The notes beneath the pieces were generated by a model. It was not told the DNA's origin and searched no databases. It saw only the letters and a program-made list of their open reading frames with translations. From NCBI GenBank assembly GCA_002307095.1, contig DBTO01000273.1, positions 1 to 5,741 on the forward strand: 5,741 bases of DNA, in the 5' to 3' direction. The translations under genes were made by a program, and so were the position numbers. How positions within the stretch are numbered: position 1 is the first letter of the stretch; every line of letters starts with the position of its first letter. Below, one piece after another: positions 1 through 5,741 of the stretch. The DNA comes from Sulfurospirillum sp. UBA1314. Its GTDB lineage: Bacteria > Campylobacterota > Campylobacteria > Campylobacterales > Sulfurospirillaceae.

Positions 1-689
1 TCAGCACTTTGAATGGTTGCCATTGGAAGGTTGTTTTTCTCAGCATAAGAAGTTTCAACATAACCGATTGAACCTGGAGTTTGTTTGATCATGTTCGTAA
101 CACCCTCATTACCTTTTCCGCCGATACCAACTGGCCATTGAACGGTTTTACCCAAACCTACTTTTTCATGCCATGCTGGACTGATTTGGTCTAACCAGTA
201 GGTAAAGTTCCATGTCGTACCACTACCATCTGAACGGTGTGCAATGGTGATGGTTAAATCAGGGAGTGTAACGCCTGCATTCTCAGCCGCAATTTTTGGG
301 TCATTCCATTTGGTAATGGTGCCTAGAAAAATTCCTTCAACAACAGCGTTTGAGAGTTTAACTTCTTTGCCTTCAAGGGCTGGAATGTTATACGCTAAAC
401 CAATAGCACCGACAACGGCAGGAAATTGTAACAGTTTATCAGCAGCAAGTTTTGCAGGCTCTAATGGCTCATCGGATGCGCCAAAGTCTACAGTACGTGC
501 TTGGATTTGTTTAATTCCACCACCACTTCCGATGGATTGATAATTGACTTGAATACCGGTTGCTGCCTCATAGGTATGGGCCCATTGGTAGTATATAGGA
601 GCTGGGAAACTTGCACCTGCGCCACTGATTTTATCTGCTGCAATAAGACTGACGGCTGCCAGCGCAGAGAGAAGAAGCATTTTTTTCAT
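1..689 (-). CDS. pstS: Phosphate ABC transporter substrate-binding protein PstS (3' end missing)
   Basis: Translating the minus strand from the ATG at 689-687 gives 229 codons that stay open to the window edge, so the C-terminal third or so is missing. Residues 1-18 form a signal peptide (MKKMLLLSALAAVSLIAA), as expected for a periplasmic protein. The mature part matches the PstS family throughout: GAGASFPAPIY (23-33), NYQSIGSGGG (49-58), VDFGASDEPL (67-76), HRSDGSGTTWNFT (151-163), WPVGIGGKGNEG (185-196) and PGSIGYVE (205-212). The S/T, D, R and SGT positions of these blocks correspond to the phosphate-binding residues of E. coli PstS; Thr of GAGATFP is Ser here, a conservative change. The protein captures inorganic phosphate and passes it to the PstCAB membrane complex. 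The start is supported by AAGGGG at 702-697, 7 nt upstream. It stands 149 nt downstream of the araC-type gene with its own candidate phosphate operator; pstC/A/B presumably follow outside the window. Confidence 0.96.
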   Translation of the reverse strand, partial: MKKMLLLSALAAVSLIAADKISGAGASFPAPIYYQWAHTYEAATGIQVNYQSIGSGGGIKQIQARTVDFGASDEPLEPAKLAADKLLQFPAVVGAIGLAYNIPALEGKEVKLSNAVVEGIFLGTITKWNDPKIAAENAGVTLPDLTITIAHRSDGSGTTWNFTYWLDQISPAWHEKVGLGKTVQWPVGIGGKGNEGVTNMIKQTPGSIGYVETSYAEKNNLPMATIQSA

Positions 690-736
690 TACTAAACCCC
701 TTAATTTTTTGTTTTCTACAGGGTGAAGTTTAATAA

Positions 737-758
737 GATTTGATTACGATTTGATTAC
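737..758 (-). promoter_or_regulatory. Candidate Pho/PhosR box upstream of pstS (perfect 11-bp tandem repeat)
   Basis: Read on the pstS strand, the 11-mer GTAATCAAATC occurs twice in perfect tandem (758-748 and 747-737), ending 47 nt before the pstS start codon. Response regulators of the PhoB family bind direct repeats with an 11-bp period. As I recall it, the Campylobacter jejuni PhosR box is GTTTCNAAAANGTTTC, which has the same period, a GT..C start and an A-rich middle. A candidate -10 (TATTAA, 735-730) follows 7 nt after the second GTAATC, similar to the E. coli pstS layout where the box replaces the -35. The repeat is seen directly; binding by a phosphate-responsive regulator is inferred. 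Confidence 0.6.
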
Positions 759-838
759 GGCAATGCACAAAAGTGTGCCCATTTTCGAGAAACTTTTGGT
801 GTGAAGTCCTTGCCTTTGGAGCCCAATTACGGGAGTGT

Positions 839-1747
839 TTAAGCCACGCCTTCAGGCTCTTCTTGAATCGTTTTGGCATACGTTTTGGGCGGCAATCCAA
901 ACATGCGGGCGTACTCTCTGCTAAATTGGGAGGGGCTTTCATAGCCAACGGCAAATGCAACCTGCGTTGCCTCTTTGTTTTGCGAAAGCAACATGCGCCT
1001 TGCCTCTTCAAGCCTGAGTGTTTTTTGAAACTGCAAAGGGCTCATGAGGGTGATTTTTTTGAAATTGTGGTAGAGGGACGATTCGCTCATGCCAAACGTT
1101 TTGGCAAGCTCCTTCATGTTGATAGTTTCAGCAAAATCATTTTTAATTTTAGAGATCACTTTAACCACTTGCTGTGTGATACTGCCATCCATGAGGTATT
1201 TTCGCAAAAACTCACCGCCTTTGTCGTTCATTACGGTGTATAAAATCTCTTTCATAATCAAAGGCGCCATAAATTTGATACTCGAAGGTTCATCAAGCAA
1301 GCGTACCAGACGTGTGAGTGGATCAAGTAAACGTGTGTTGTCCGCTCCAACACAGAGACCGAGTTGTGCTGAACGCGTCGTCGCGAGCATCATTTTGGGT
1401 TCCATCTCTTTCATGACCTCAAAAATGTCTTCCATGGTAAAGGTCAGTTTGATCGAGACATAAGGACGCTCTTTTGAGGCGTCCATAATGCGCACACGGG
1501 TGGGCATATGAATGGAGGCGAGCACATAACCCGAATCATCATAGGAGTAGTGTTCATCACCCAAAAGCAAGGTTTTAGACCCTTGCAAAACAAGGCATAA
1601 CGAGGGCTCATAAATGACAGGCTGACACTCCGTGGTCGTTGTGGAGGTGAAAAAACTCAAAGAAGAGATGGCTGTTTTAATGCTTCCTTCTTCGCTCTTT
1701 TTGGCTTGAATCATTGCGATGAGTTCTTCTTTGTACGATCTATCCAT
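839..1747 (-). CDS. AraC-family transcriptional regulator (AraC_N domain, YqhC-like architecture)
   Basis: This 302-residue protein has the two-part layout of AraC regulators with the PF06719-type N-terminus. A cupin-like sensing half (about 45-190) contains YEPSLCLVLQGSKTLLLGDEHY (46-67), the typical strand segment followed by a segment that delivers an 'ASIHMPTRVRI' strand (77-87). A C-terminal double helix-turn-helix covers about 200-291: the first is around ELAKTFGMSESSLYHNFKK (213-231), the second around ATQVAFAVGYESPSQFSREY (260-279), ending in the conserved FGLPPKTY. E. coli YqhC, which activates an aldehyde reductase and an aldo/keto reductase in response to reactive aldehydes, has the same architecture. 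It lies 34 nt after the transporter gene and is most simply the local regulator of the reductase-transporter pair. AAGGAG at 1759-1754, 6 nt before the ATG, supports the start. The inducer cannot be read from the sequence. Confidence 0.93.
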   Translation of the reverse strand: MDRSYKEELIAMIQAKKSEEGSIKTAISSLSFFTSTTTTECQPVIYEPSLCLVLQGSKTLLLGDEHYSYDDSGYVLASIHMPTRVRIMDASKERPYVSIKLTFTMEDIFEVMKEMEPKMMLATTRSAQLGLCVGADNTRLLDPLTRLVRLLDEPSSIKFMAPLIMKEILYTVMNDKGGEFLRKYLMDGSITQQVVKVISKIKNDFAETINMKELAKTFGMSESSLYHNFKKITLMSPLQFQKTLRLEEARRMLLSQNKEATQVAFAVGYESPSQFSREYARMFGLPPKTYAKTIQEEPEGVA

Positions 1748-1773
1748 GAACGACTCCTTTGGGAAAAATTATA
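1748..1773 (-). promoter_or_regulatory. RBS and possible own -10 box of the AraC-type gene
   Basis: The 34-nt gap between the transporter stop and this gene holds TATAAT (1773-1768) followed by AAGGAG (1759-1754) on the minus strand. A start site about 7 nt after TATAAT would give a leader of only about 13 nt. No good -35 is found 16-18 nt upstream; TTCACA at 1800-1795 is 21 nt away. The regulator may have its own weak promoter in addition to read-through from the upstream genes. Confidence 0.35.
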
Positions 1774-1781
1774 ACCAACAT

Positions 1782-2924
1782 TTAATGCCTTTTTTGTGAA
1801 AAAACCAAAAGGCTCAGCGCAATGAGTACAAAAAAAGTAGCAATCGCATAAAGGGCTAGAATCGGAAAATGCGCAATGCTGATGCCCCCAACGGCTGCGC
1901 CTATGGCAAAGCCAAATTGAACAAATGAGCTGTTAAGACTTAAAAGGATGCCAGAAGCTTCAGGTGCTATGGAGGCTAAATGAATACTCTGTGTGGGACC
2001 AAATGTCCATGCCGCACTCATCCAGATAAACAGCAAAAGTGAACTCAGAAGGAGTGAATGCGAGGTGAAGCACAGAAGCACAAGGATGAGTGCGTAAAGT
2101 GCCATACTGCGCAAAAGTGCGGGTGAAATGCCGATGCGGTCGGCTAAAAAACCTGCAACCTTTGAGCCGATAAAACTCGCAATCCCAAGGGCAAATAAGA
2201 TCGTGCTGATTTCGTGTTCGCTGATGGGGCGGATGGAAAATAGAAGCGGCATAATGTAGGTATTGATCAGTGAATAACTGATAAAAAATAAAAAAGTAAT
2301 CCCAAGAGCGCTCAAAATTTTGGGCTGTTTAAAATACAACAGTTGCGCGCGCAAAGCAACGGGAGGCTCGCAGCGTGTTTTGGGAATATTTCGCTCCACC
2401 ACGACCAAACTGAGCAGACTCAACATGCCAATCATCCAAAAAATAGTTTGCCACGTTGAATACGCCGCAATCAAACGCCCAAGGGGAATGCCCAAAACCA
2501 AAGCGAGGCTAAAACCCATTGCGATGTTCGACATGGCAGCTCCTTGTTTGCCTTGTTCGGCGAGTTTCGCACTGATGCCATACGCGATGACAACGAACAC
2601 GCCAGCACCAGCTCCCACAACCATACGTGAAATGACGATAAGCAGATAGCTTTGAAACAGCAGCATCGCAAAAATACCAAGGCTGAAAATCACCAACGAG
2701 AGAAGGAGTTGCGCCCTTTGGCTCATCTTTGCCGTTGCCATCATGATGAAAGGTGCTCCGATGGCACTGGAGAGGGCATAAACGCTCACCAATTGCCCCG
2801 CTTTGGAGAGCGAAATCTCTAAAGATGCGGCAATTTGGTCTAAAACACCGACAATAATAAATTGCGAAGTGCCGACCAAAAAGCTGATGAATGCGAGAAG
2901 GTAGATTTTGTGTTGATTGCTCAT
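1782..2924 (-). CDS. MFS transporter, DHA1-like drug/sugar-efflux type
   Basis: This 380-residue, very hydrophobic protein has about 12 predicted membrane helices in two six-helix halves. Approximate helices are 7-29, 43-65, 72-92, 94-117, 130-152, 157-177, then 204-226, 238-259, 269-289, 290-310, 326-346 and 350-375, with a polar central loop at about 178-200 (ERNIPKTRCEPP). The helix-5 block GFSLALVLGIPLG (137-149) fits the antiporter motif C pattern of DHA1 exporters, and GFLADRIG (258-265) is the motif A-like loop of the second half; the first-half copy is degenerate (ATAKMSQRAQ, 63-72). Family members export drugs, sugars or small metabolites by proton antiport; the substrate here is unknown. 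The ATG lies 3 nt after the stop of the aldo/keto reductase and has only a weak purine-rich sequence before it (AAAAAG), which suggests translational coupling to the reductase. Confidence 0.92.
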   Translation of the reverse strand: MSNQHKIYLLAFISFLVGTSQFIIVGVLDQIAASLEISLSKAGQLVSVYALSSAIGAPFIMMATAKMSQRAQLLLSLVIFSLGIFAMLLFQSYLLIVISRMVVGAGAGVFVVIAYGISAKLAEQGKQGAAMSNIAMGFSLALVLGIPLGRLIAAYSTWQTIFWMIGMLSLLSLVVVERNIPKTRCEPPVALRAQLLYFKQPKILSALGITFLFFISYSLINTYIMPLLFSIRPISEHEISTILFALGIASFIGSKVAGFLADRIGISPALLRSMALYALILVLLCFTSHSLLLSSLLLFIWMSAAWTFGPTQSIHLASIAPEASGILLSLNSSFVQFGFAIGAAVGGISIAHFPILALYAIATFFVLIALSLLVFSQKRH

Positions 2925-2927
2925 GGA

Positions 2928-3920
2928 TTACTTTTTGATATAGTTTGTTTCACGCTCAGTATAACGAGGACCTACGTTGGGGTAGCGTTTGACAATGGCT
3001 TCGATGGCTTCTAAATCCAATGGGCTTAAATGCACATCGACAGCTTTCGCGTTCTCTTCCAAGTAGACTCTGCGTTTGGTTCCAGGAATAGGGATGATGT
3101 GTTCGCCTTGTGCTATAACCCACGCGATAGCAAGTTGTGCAGGTGTGCAGTTTTTCTCTGAAGCAAACGTTGCAAAAGCGGCGGCAAGGTTTTGGTTGTT
3201 TGCAAGATAGTCTCCATTGTAACGAGGCAGTGTTTTTCTAAAATCGCCCTCTTTGAGTGTTTTGGCATCCAGCGCATTGCTCATCAGTCCACGACTGAGT
3301 GGTGAAAATGGGATAAAACTGATGCCAAGCGCTTTGGTTAAGGGTAAAATCTCGGCTTCAACCTCGCGTGTTAGAAGAGAATACTCACTTTGTACCGCGC
3401 TGATGGGGTGGGTCGCATGGGCTTTTTTCAGATCTTCAGGAGTACATTCGCTCAGTCCCAAGTAGCGCACTTTTCCCTCTTTCACCAAGTCGCTCATTGC
3501 ACCAACACTCTCTTCAATGGGCACGTTGGGATCAACACGGTGCGCATAGTAAAGGTCAATTGTCTCAATTTTTAAACGTTTTAGGCTTTTTTCAACCGCC
3601 TCTTTGGCATGTTTGGGCGAAGCATCCACATACATCTCAAAAGCATCACCGTGCGTTTTGCGCGTCTGAAAGCCAAACTTGGTAGCGATAAAAATTTTAT
3701 CACGATTGGGAACGAGAATTTTGGAGATCAGCTCTTCATTGACGCCGTTATCATAGATGTCCGCGGTATCCCAAAAATTAATGCCAAGCTCCAACGCGAG
3801 ACTGAGTGTGGCAAGGCTTTCATTGTCATCTTTTTGCCCATAGGCAAAGCTCATTCCCATACAACCAAGTCCAATACTTGAGATTTTGCTGTCTGTTTTT
3901 CCGAGTGTTTTAGTGTTCAT
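2928..3920 (-). CDS. Aldo/keto reductase (AKR13/YakC-like), NADPH-dependent
   Basis: This 330-residue protein is a complete (beta/alpha)8 aldo/keto reductase. The N-terminus has the family signature GLGCMGMS (17-24). The catalytic tetrad is visible as Asp51 and Tyr56 (in FWDTADIYDNG), Lys81 (in ATKFGF) and His127 (in YYAHRVDP). The C-terminal cofactor region IPIPGTKRRVYLEENAKA is present (about 275-293), where the basic Lys-Arg-Arg suits the NADP 2'-phosphate. Enzymes of this class reduce aldehydes and ketones in the cytoplasm; the physiological substrate cannot be deduced. The start is supported by AGGAG at 3934-3930, 9 nt upstream of the ATG. It is the first gene of the reductase-transporter-regulator unit and is preceded by a candidate promoter. 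Confidence 0.95.
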   Translation of the reverse strand: MNTKTLGKTDSKISSIGLGCMGMSFAYGQKDDNESLATLSLALELGINFWDTADIYDNGVNEELISKILVPNRDKIFIATKFGFQTRKTHGDAFEMYVDASPKHAKEAVEKSLKRLKIETIDLYYAHRVDPNVPIEESVGAMSDLVKEGKVRYLGLSECTPEDLKKAHATHPISAVQSEYSLLTREVEAEILPLTKALGISFIPFSPLSRGLMSNALDAKTLKEGDFRKTLPRYNGDYLANNQNLAAAFATFASEKNCTPAQLAIAWVIAQGEHIIPIPGTKRRVYLEENAKAVDVHLSPLDLEAIEAIVKRYPNVGPRYTERETNYIKK

Positions 3921-3955
3921 ACTTTTATTCTCCTAAGAATGATTTGGATGATGAA

Positions 3956-3991
3956 ATTATAAAACGAAGTCGCATTTTACGATAGAACGAT
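3956..3991 (-). promoter_or_regulatory. Candidate promoter of the aldo/keto reductase unit, with direct repeat at the -35 position
   Basis: On the minus strand TATAAT is at 3961-3956, 35 nt before the reductase ATG, with AGGAG at 3934-3930 between them. The hexamer 17 nt upstream (TATCGT, 3984-3979) is a poor -35, as is common for activator-dependent promoters. The -35 position lies within a short direct repeat, ATCGT-TCT-ATCGT (3991-3979), a conceivable binding site for the AraC-type regulator. The -10 and RBS are clear; the operator role is a guess. Confidence 0.55.
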
Positions 3992-4004
3992 CATGCACTA
4001 TAAT
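3976..4004 (+). promoter_or_regulatory. Strong-looking plus-strand promoter, divergent from the reductase promoter
   Basis: TTTACG (3976-3981) and TATAAT (3999-4004) are separated by exactly 17 nt, a near-consensus sigma-70 type promoter on the plus strand. The start site would be near 4011. It is back-to-back with the reductase promoter, and the two share the -35 area, so they could interfere with or co-regulate each other. No long plus-strand gene follows, only the 8-codon frame and hairpin at 4043-4084; any longer transcript would be antisense to the DUF188 and helicase genes. Confidence 0.5.
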
Positions 4005-4042
4005 TGCCTGATTCTGCAAACTTTTTGAAGAGGAAGTTTTCA

Positions 4043-4069
4043 ATGTGGGGTTTACATGTAAAGCGTTAA
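4043..4069 (+). CDS. Possible 8-codon leader peptide or gene remnant (MWGLHVKR)
   Basis: An ATG at 4043 opens a frame of eight codons (MWGLHVKR) ending in TAA at 4067-4069. It has a purine-rich ribosome binding site, GAGGAAG (4030-4036), at an ideal 6-nt spacing and lies about 32 nt after the predicted start site of the plus-strand promoter. The first palindrome (4051-4062) lies inside the frame and the stop codon sits in the loop of the hairpin, so a ribosome translating it would melt the left arm. It could be a leader peptide, the remnant of a lost gene, or chance. Nothing recognisable is encoded in the peptide. Confidence 0.25.
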   Translation: MWGLHVKR

Positions 4070-4084
4070 GCCTTTACATGTAAA
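4051..4084. repeat. Twin 12-bp palindromes forming a 13-bp inverted repeat
   Basis: The perfect palindrome TTTACATGTAAA occurs at 4051-4062 and again at 4073-4084, with a 10-bp spacer and a 22-bp period (about two helical turns). Because each copy is self-complementary, the pair also forms one large hairpin with arms 4051-4063 and 4072-4084 (13 bp) and an 8-nt loop. The layout suits both a double operator for a dimeric regulator binding one face of the DNA and a transcript 3'-end structure. It begins directly after the DUF188 stop codon. Confidence 0.9.
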
Positions 4085-4099
4085 TCTATTTTCGTTTTT
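4051..4099 (+). terminator. Possible intrinsic terminator (plus strand)
   Basis: The 13-bp stem (4051-4063 with 4072-4084) is followed on the plus strand by a 15-nt stretch with 11 T (4085-4099). The stem is A/T-rich, which is weak for a classical terminator. On the minus strand the hairpin directly follows the DUF188 stop codon but is followed by CCCCACATTG rather than a T-tract, so for the minus-strand genes it is at best an RNA 3'-end stabiliser. Confidence 0.4.
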
Positions 4100-4529
4100 G
4101 CAAGAGCGCATTGAGCGCGTCGGCGAAGGAACGTTTTTGCTTTTCACCAATCGCACTAGGACCGCCTGTGATTTCACCTGCGTCTCTGAGTTCTTGCATT
4201 AAATTGCGCATCGCAAGCAAGCTTTTGATGTTGCTTTCATCGTAAATCGTGCCGCGTGGATCAAGGGCAAGCACGCCTTTACTGACCAGTCTGTCGGCTA
4301 AGGGAATGTCCGCAGTAATCACAAAGTCACCTTTCTCTGCGTGTTCGACGATGTAGTGATCGGCTTCATCGGCACCTTGGGAGACGATGATCATTGTGAG
4401 TAAGGGCGAGTCTTGAAGCGGTATTTTTTTATTCGCCACAAAATGGGTGGTAATGTTACGCTTAAAGACTGCACGAAGCAAAATCTCTTTAAGCGCGTTG
4501 GGAAAGGCGTCGGCATCAACGTAGATCAT
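4086..4529 (-). CDS. yaiI: YaiI/YqxD-family protein (DUF188, PIN-like)
   Basis: With the ATG at 4529-4527 the protein has 147 residues, close to the usual length of about 150. It starts directly with the family signature MIYVDADAFPNALKEILLRA (1-20), followed by SQGADEADHYI (50-60), VITADIPLADRLVSKG (70-85), ALDPRGTIY (88-96) and TGGPSAIGEKQKRSFADAL (121-139). The acidic residues Asp5, Asp7, Asp54, Asp57 and Asp74 fit a PIN-like metal-binding pocket, so a nuclease-related role is suspected for the family, but no defined function is known to me. The usual DACP motif is DAFP here (Cys to Phe at 9). The frame stays open for another 49 codons upstream, but that part lies inside the helicase gene and resembles nothing in the family. 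The gene begins 4 nt after the helicase stop codon, with AGG at 4539-4537 as a modest RBS, so the two are probably one operon. Confidence 0.93.
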   Translation of the reverse strand: MIYVDADAFPNALKEILLRAVFKRNITTHFVANKKIPLQDSPLLTMIIVSQGADEADHYIVEHAEKGDFVITADIPLADRLVSKGVLALDPRGTIYDESNIKSLLAMRNLMQELRDAGEITGGPSAIGEKQKRSFADALNALLQKRK

Positions 4530-4533
4530 TGGC

Positions 4534-5741
4534 TTACCTGTTTCTTCTTTTCTCGACGTATTCACGAGGGGCATTGTCTCTGCGTCTTGGTTGTCCTTGG
4601 GGTTTTGACCCACGACCTTGTTGAATCGGCTCCGCTTTAATGTCAGGATTGGGCTCAAATCCTTCGATGATTTCACGTTTAAACTTACGGTTGATCAGTT
4701 TTTCAATGCCTGCAAGGTACTCATGTTCATCGACACACACGAGGGAAATCGCTTCGCCGTTGTTACCAGCGCGCCCCGTTCGTCCGATGCGGTGAACGTA
4801 ATCTTCTGCAATGTTAGGCAGTTCAAGATTGATGACGTGTGGGAGCTGGTCGATGTCGAGCCCACGTGCGGCGATGTCGGTTGCCACAAGGACTTTAACC
4901 GAGCCATTTTTAAAATCAGCAAGTGCTTTGGTACGTGCACCTTGGCTTTTGTTGCCATGAATCGCCGCAGAGCTGATGTTGATCTTCGCAAGGTATTCGG
5001 AGACTTTGTTCGCATGGTGTTTGGTTCTCGTAAAAACCAAAAGCTGCTCCCATTTGTTCTCCTGAATCAATTTAGCAAGCAAGGCAGTTTTACGTTTGCA
5101 ATCGACCATAATAACGCGTTGGTTCACGAGTTCACTCGACGTATTACGACGGGCTACTTCGACGATGACAGGGTTTTTTAAGATGGATTCGCAGAGTTTT
5201 TTGATCTCATCAGAGTAGGTCGCTGAAAAAAGCAAATTTTGACGTTTCGCTGGAAGCAATGCAATGACACGGCGAATGTCTTTGATAAAGCCCATATCGA
5301 GCATACGATCGGCTTCATCGAGGACTAAGGTTTCAACGTGCTTCAGATCAATCGTGCCTTGGGAAACGTGGTCGAGTAAACGACCCGGCGTTGCAACCAA
5401 AATGTCCACACCTGCGCGCAACATCTGAATTTGAGGGTTGATGCCAACCCCTCCAAAGATGACCGCACTTTTAAACGGAAGGTATTTGCCATACGCTTTG
5501 ACGCTCTCTTGCACTTGTGCGGCAAGTTCTCTCGTTGGCGTTAAGATCAGCACACGAAGGAGTGGTTTGGCTTTGTTGCGTGGTTTTTGGGAGAGAAGTT
5601 CTAAAATCGGAAGCGTAAAGCCGGCGGTTTTGCCCGTACCTGTTTGCGCGCCTGCAAGCATATCGCGACCTTCTAAAATGGAGGGAATCGCTTTTTCTTG
5701 CACGGGGGTTGGGGTAGTATAGCCTTCATCTTCAATCGCTT
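4534..5741 (-). CDS. rhlE: ATP-dependent DEAD-box RNA helicase, RhlE type (5' end missing)
   Basis: The frame is open to the window edge, so the start lies outside. A GTG at 5703 could be taken as a start, but the preceding codons encode AIEDEGYTTPTP, which with VQEKAIP forms the Q motif, so the gene begins earlier. Counting from that Val as residue 1, all helicase motifs are present: I AQTGTGKT (19-26), Ia PTRELAAQ (56-63), Ib TPGRLLD (105-111), II DEAD (129-132), III SAT (160-162), IV LLVFTRT (221-227), V VATDIAARGLD (273-283) and VI HRIGRTGRAG (304-313). A short basic tail rich in Arg, Lys and Gln (about 361-389) is typical of RhlE and likely contacts RNA. The GFTLPILELLSQ context after motif I also favours RhlE over other DEAD-box groups. 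Such proteins unwind short RNA duplexes in ribosome assembly or RNA decay. The DUF188 gene follows after 4 nt. Confidence 0.95.
   Translation of the reverse strand, partial: AIEDEGYTTPTPVQEKAIPSILEGRDMLAGAQTGTGKTAGFTLPILELLSQKPRNKAKPLLRVLILTPTRELAAQVQESVKAYGKYLPFKSAVIFGGVGINPQIQMLRAGVDILVATPGRLLDHVSQGTIDLKHVETLVLDEADRMLDMGFIKDIRRVIALLPAKRQNLLFSATYSDEIKKLCESILKNPVIVEVARRNTSSELVNQRVIMVDCKRKTALLAKLIQENKWEQLLVFTRTKHHANKVSEYLAKINISSAAIHGNKSQGARTKALADFKNGSVKVLVATDIAARGLDIDQLPHVINLELPNIAEDYVHRIGRTGRAGNNGEAISLVCVDEHEYLAGIEKLINRKFKREIIEGFEPNPDIKAEPIQQGRGSKPQGQPRRRDNAPREYVEKRRNR

Larger units (their letters stand above)
4011..4099 (+). ncRNA. Possible small RNA of about 90 nt
   Basis: If the plus-strand promoter is active and the hairpin plus T-rich stretch stops transcription, the product is a short RNA from about 4011 to about 4099. 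Its last dozen or so bases would be antisense to the final codons of the DUF188 gene. This is an inference from the order promoter, RBS-like sequence, hairpin, T-rich stretch; no known RNA family is recognised. Confidence 0.25.

Noticed and set aside
244..695. Short plus-strand open frames (98 and 64 codons) opposite pstS
   Set aside because: The minus-strand frame is an unmistakable PstS running to the window edge, so these are shadows.
765..778. Small hairpin GCACA-AAAG-TGTGC downstream of the AraC-type gene as a terminator
   Set aside because: The stem is only 5 bp and no T-tract follows on the minus strand, so it is too weak to call.
773..1243. 156-codon plus-strand open frame opposite the AraC-type gene
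   Set aside because: It is the antisense shadow of the helix-turn-helix region, with no convincing RBS or family match.
4530..4676. A 49-codon N-terminal extension of the DUF188 gene (ATG at 4676) overlapping the helicase 3' end
   Set aside because: The extension resembles nothing in the family and lies wholly inside helicase coding sequence. The ATG at 4529 gives the normal family length and start motif.
4618..5181. 187-codon plus-strand open frame opposite the helicase
   Set aside because: It is antisense to well-conserved helicase motifs, has no recognisable domain, and its composition is explained by the reverse complement of the helicase codons.
5701..5703. GTG as the helicase start codon
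   Set aside because: The upstream in-frame codons encode the first half of the Q motif and remain open to the window edge, so the gene is 5'-truncated by the window.
1..5741. A defence system, mobile element, CRISPR array or novel multi-gene system
   Set aside because: Every long coding region belongs to a familiar family. No transposase, integrase, repeat array, terminal inverted repeat or tRNA was seen.

Overview
The window looks like chromosomal DNA of a Campylobacterota (epsilonproteobacterium), possibly Sulfurospirillum-like. This rests on Lys/Ile-rich proteins, short A/T-rich promoters with TATAAT-type -10 boxes, AAGGAG-type ribosome binding sites and an 11-bp-period repeat before pstS that resembles the Campylobacter phosphate box. 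It is an impression, not a database result. All six recognisable genes lie on the minus strand, so the biological order runs from high to low coordinates.

Right end (about 4086-5741): a 5'-truncated RhlE-type DEAD-box RNA helicase is followed after 4 nt by a YaiI/YqxD-family (DUF188) protein. The two are probably co-transcribed. The DUF188 gene ends at a striking structure: two identical copies of the perfect palindrome TTTACATGTAAA, 22 bp apart, which together form a 13-bp hairpin (4051-4084).

Middle (about 839-4085): an aldo/keto reductase, a 12-TM major facilitator superfamily (DHA1-like) exporter starting 3 nt later, and an AraC-family regulator 34 nt after that form a compact unit. By analogy with E. 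coli YqhC, which controls yqhD and dkgA, this looks like a self-regulated detoxification and efflux module in which the regulator senses a reactive carbonyl or similar compound, the reductase reduces it and the transporter exports it. The substrate is unknown. The unit has its own promoter near 3956-3984. A well-formed promoter points the opposite way (3976-4004), and its short transcript would carry a good ribosome binding site, an 8-codon open frame and the twin-palindrome hairpin followed by a T-rich stretch. This is the least explained part of the window.

Left end (1-838): pstS, the periplasmic phosphate-binding protein of the Pst transporter, is cut by the window edge. It is preceded by a perfect tandem 11-bp repeat that is a good candidate PhosR/PhoB-type operator. 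The rest of the pst operon presumably lies beyond position 1.

No rRNA, tRNA, CRISPR array, insertion sequence, prophage gene or recognisable defence system is visible. Apart from the 3921-4085 intergenic region, this is ordinary core and accessory gene content.
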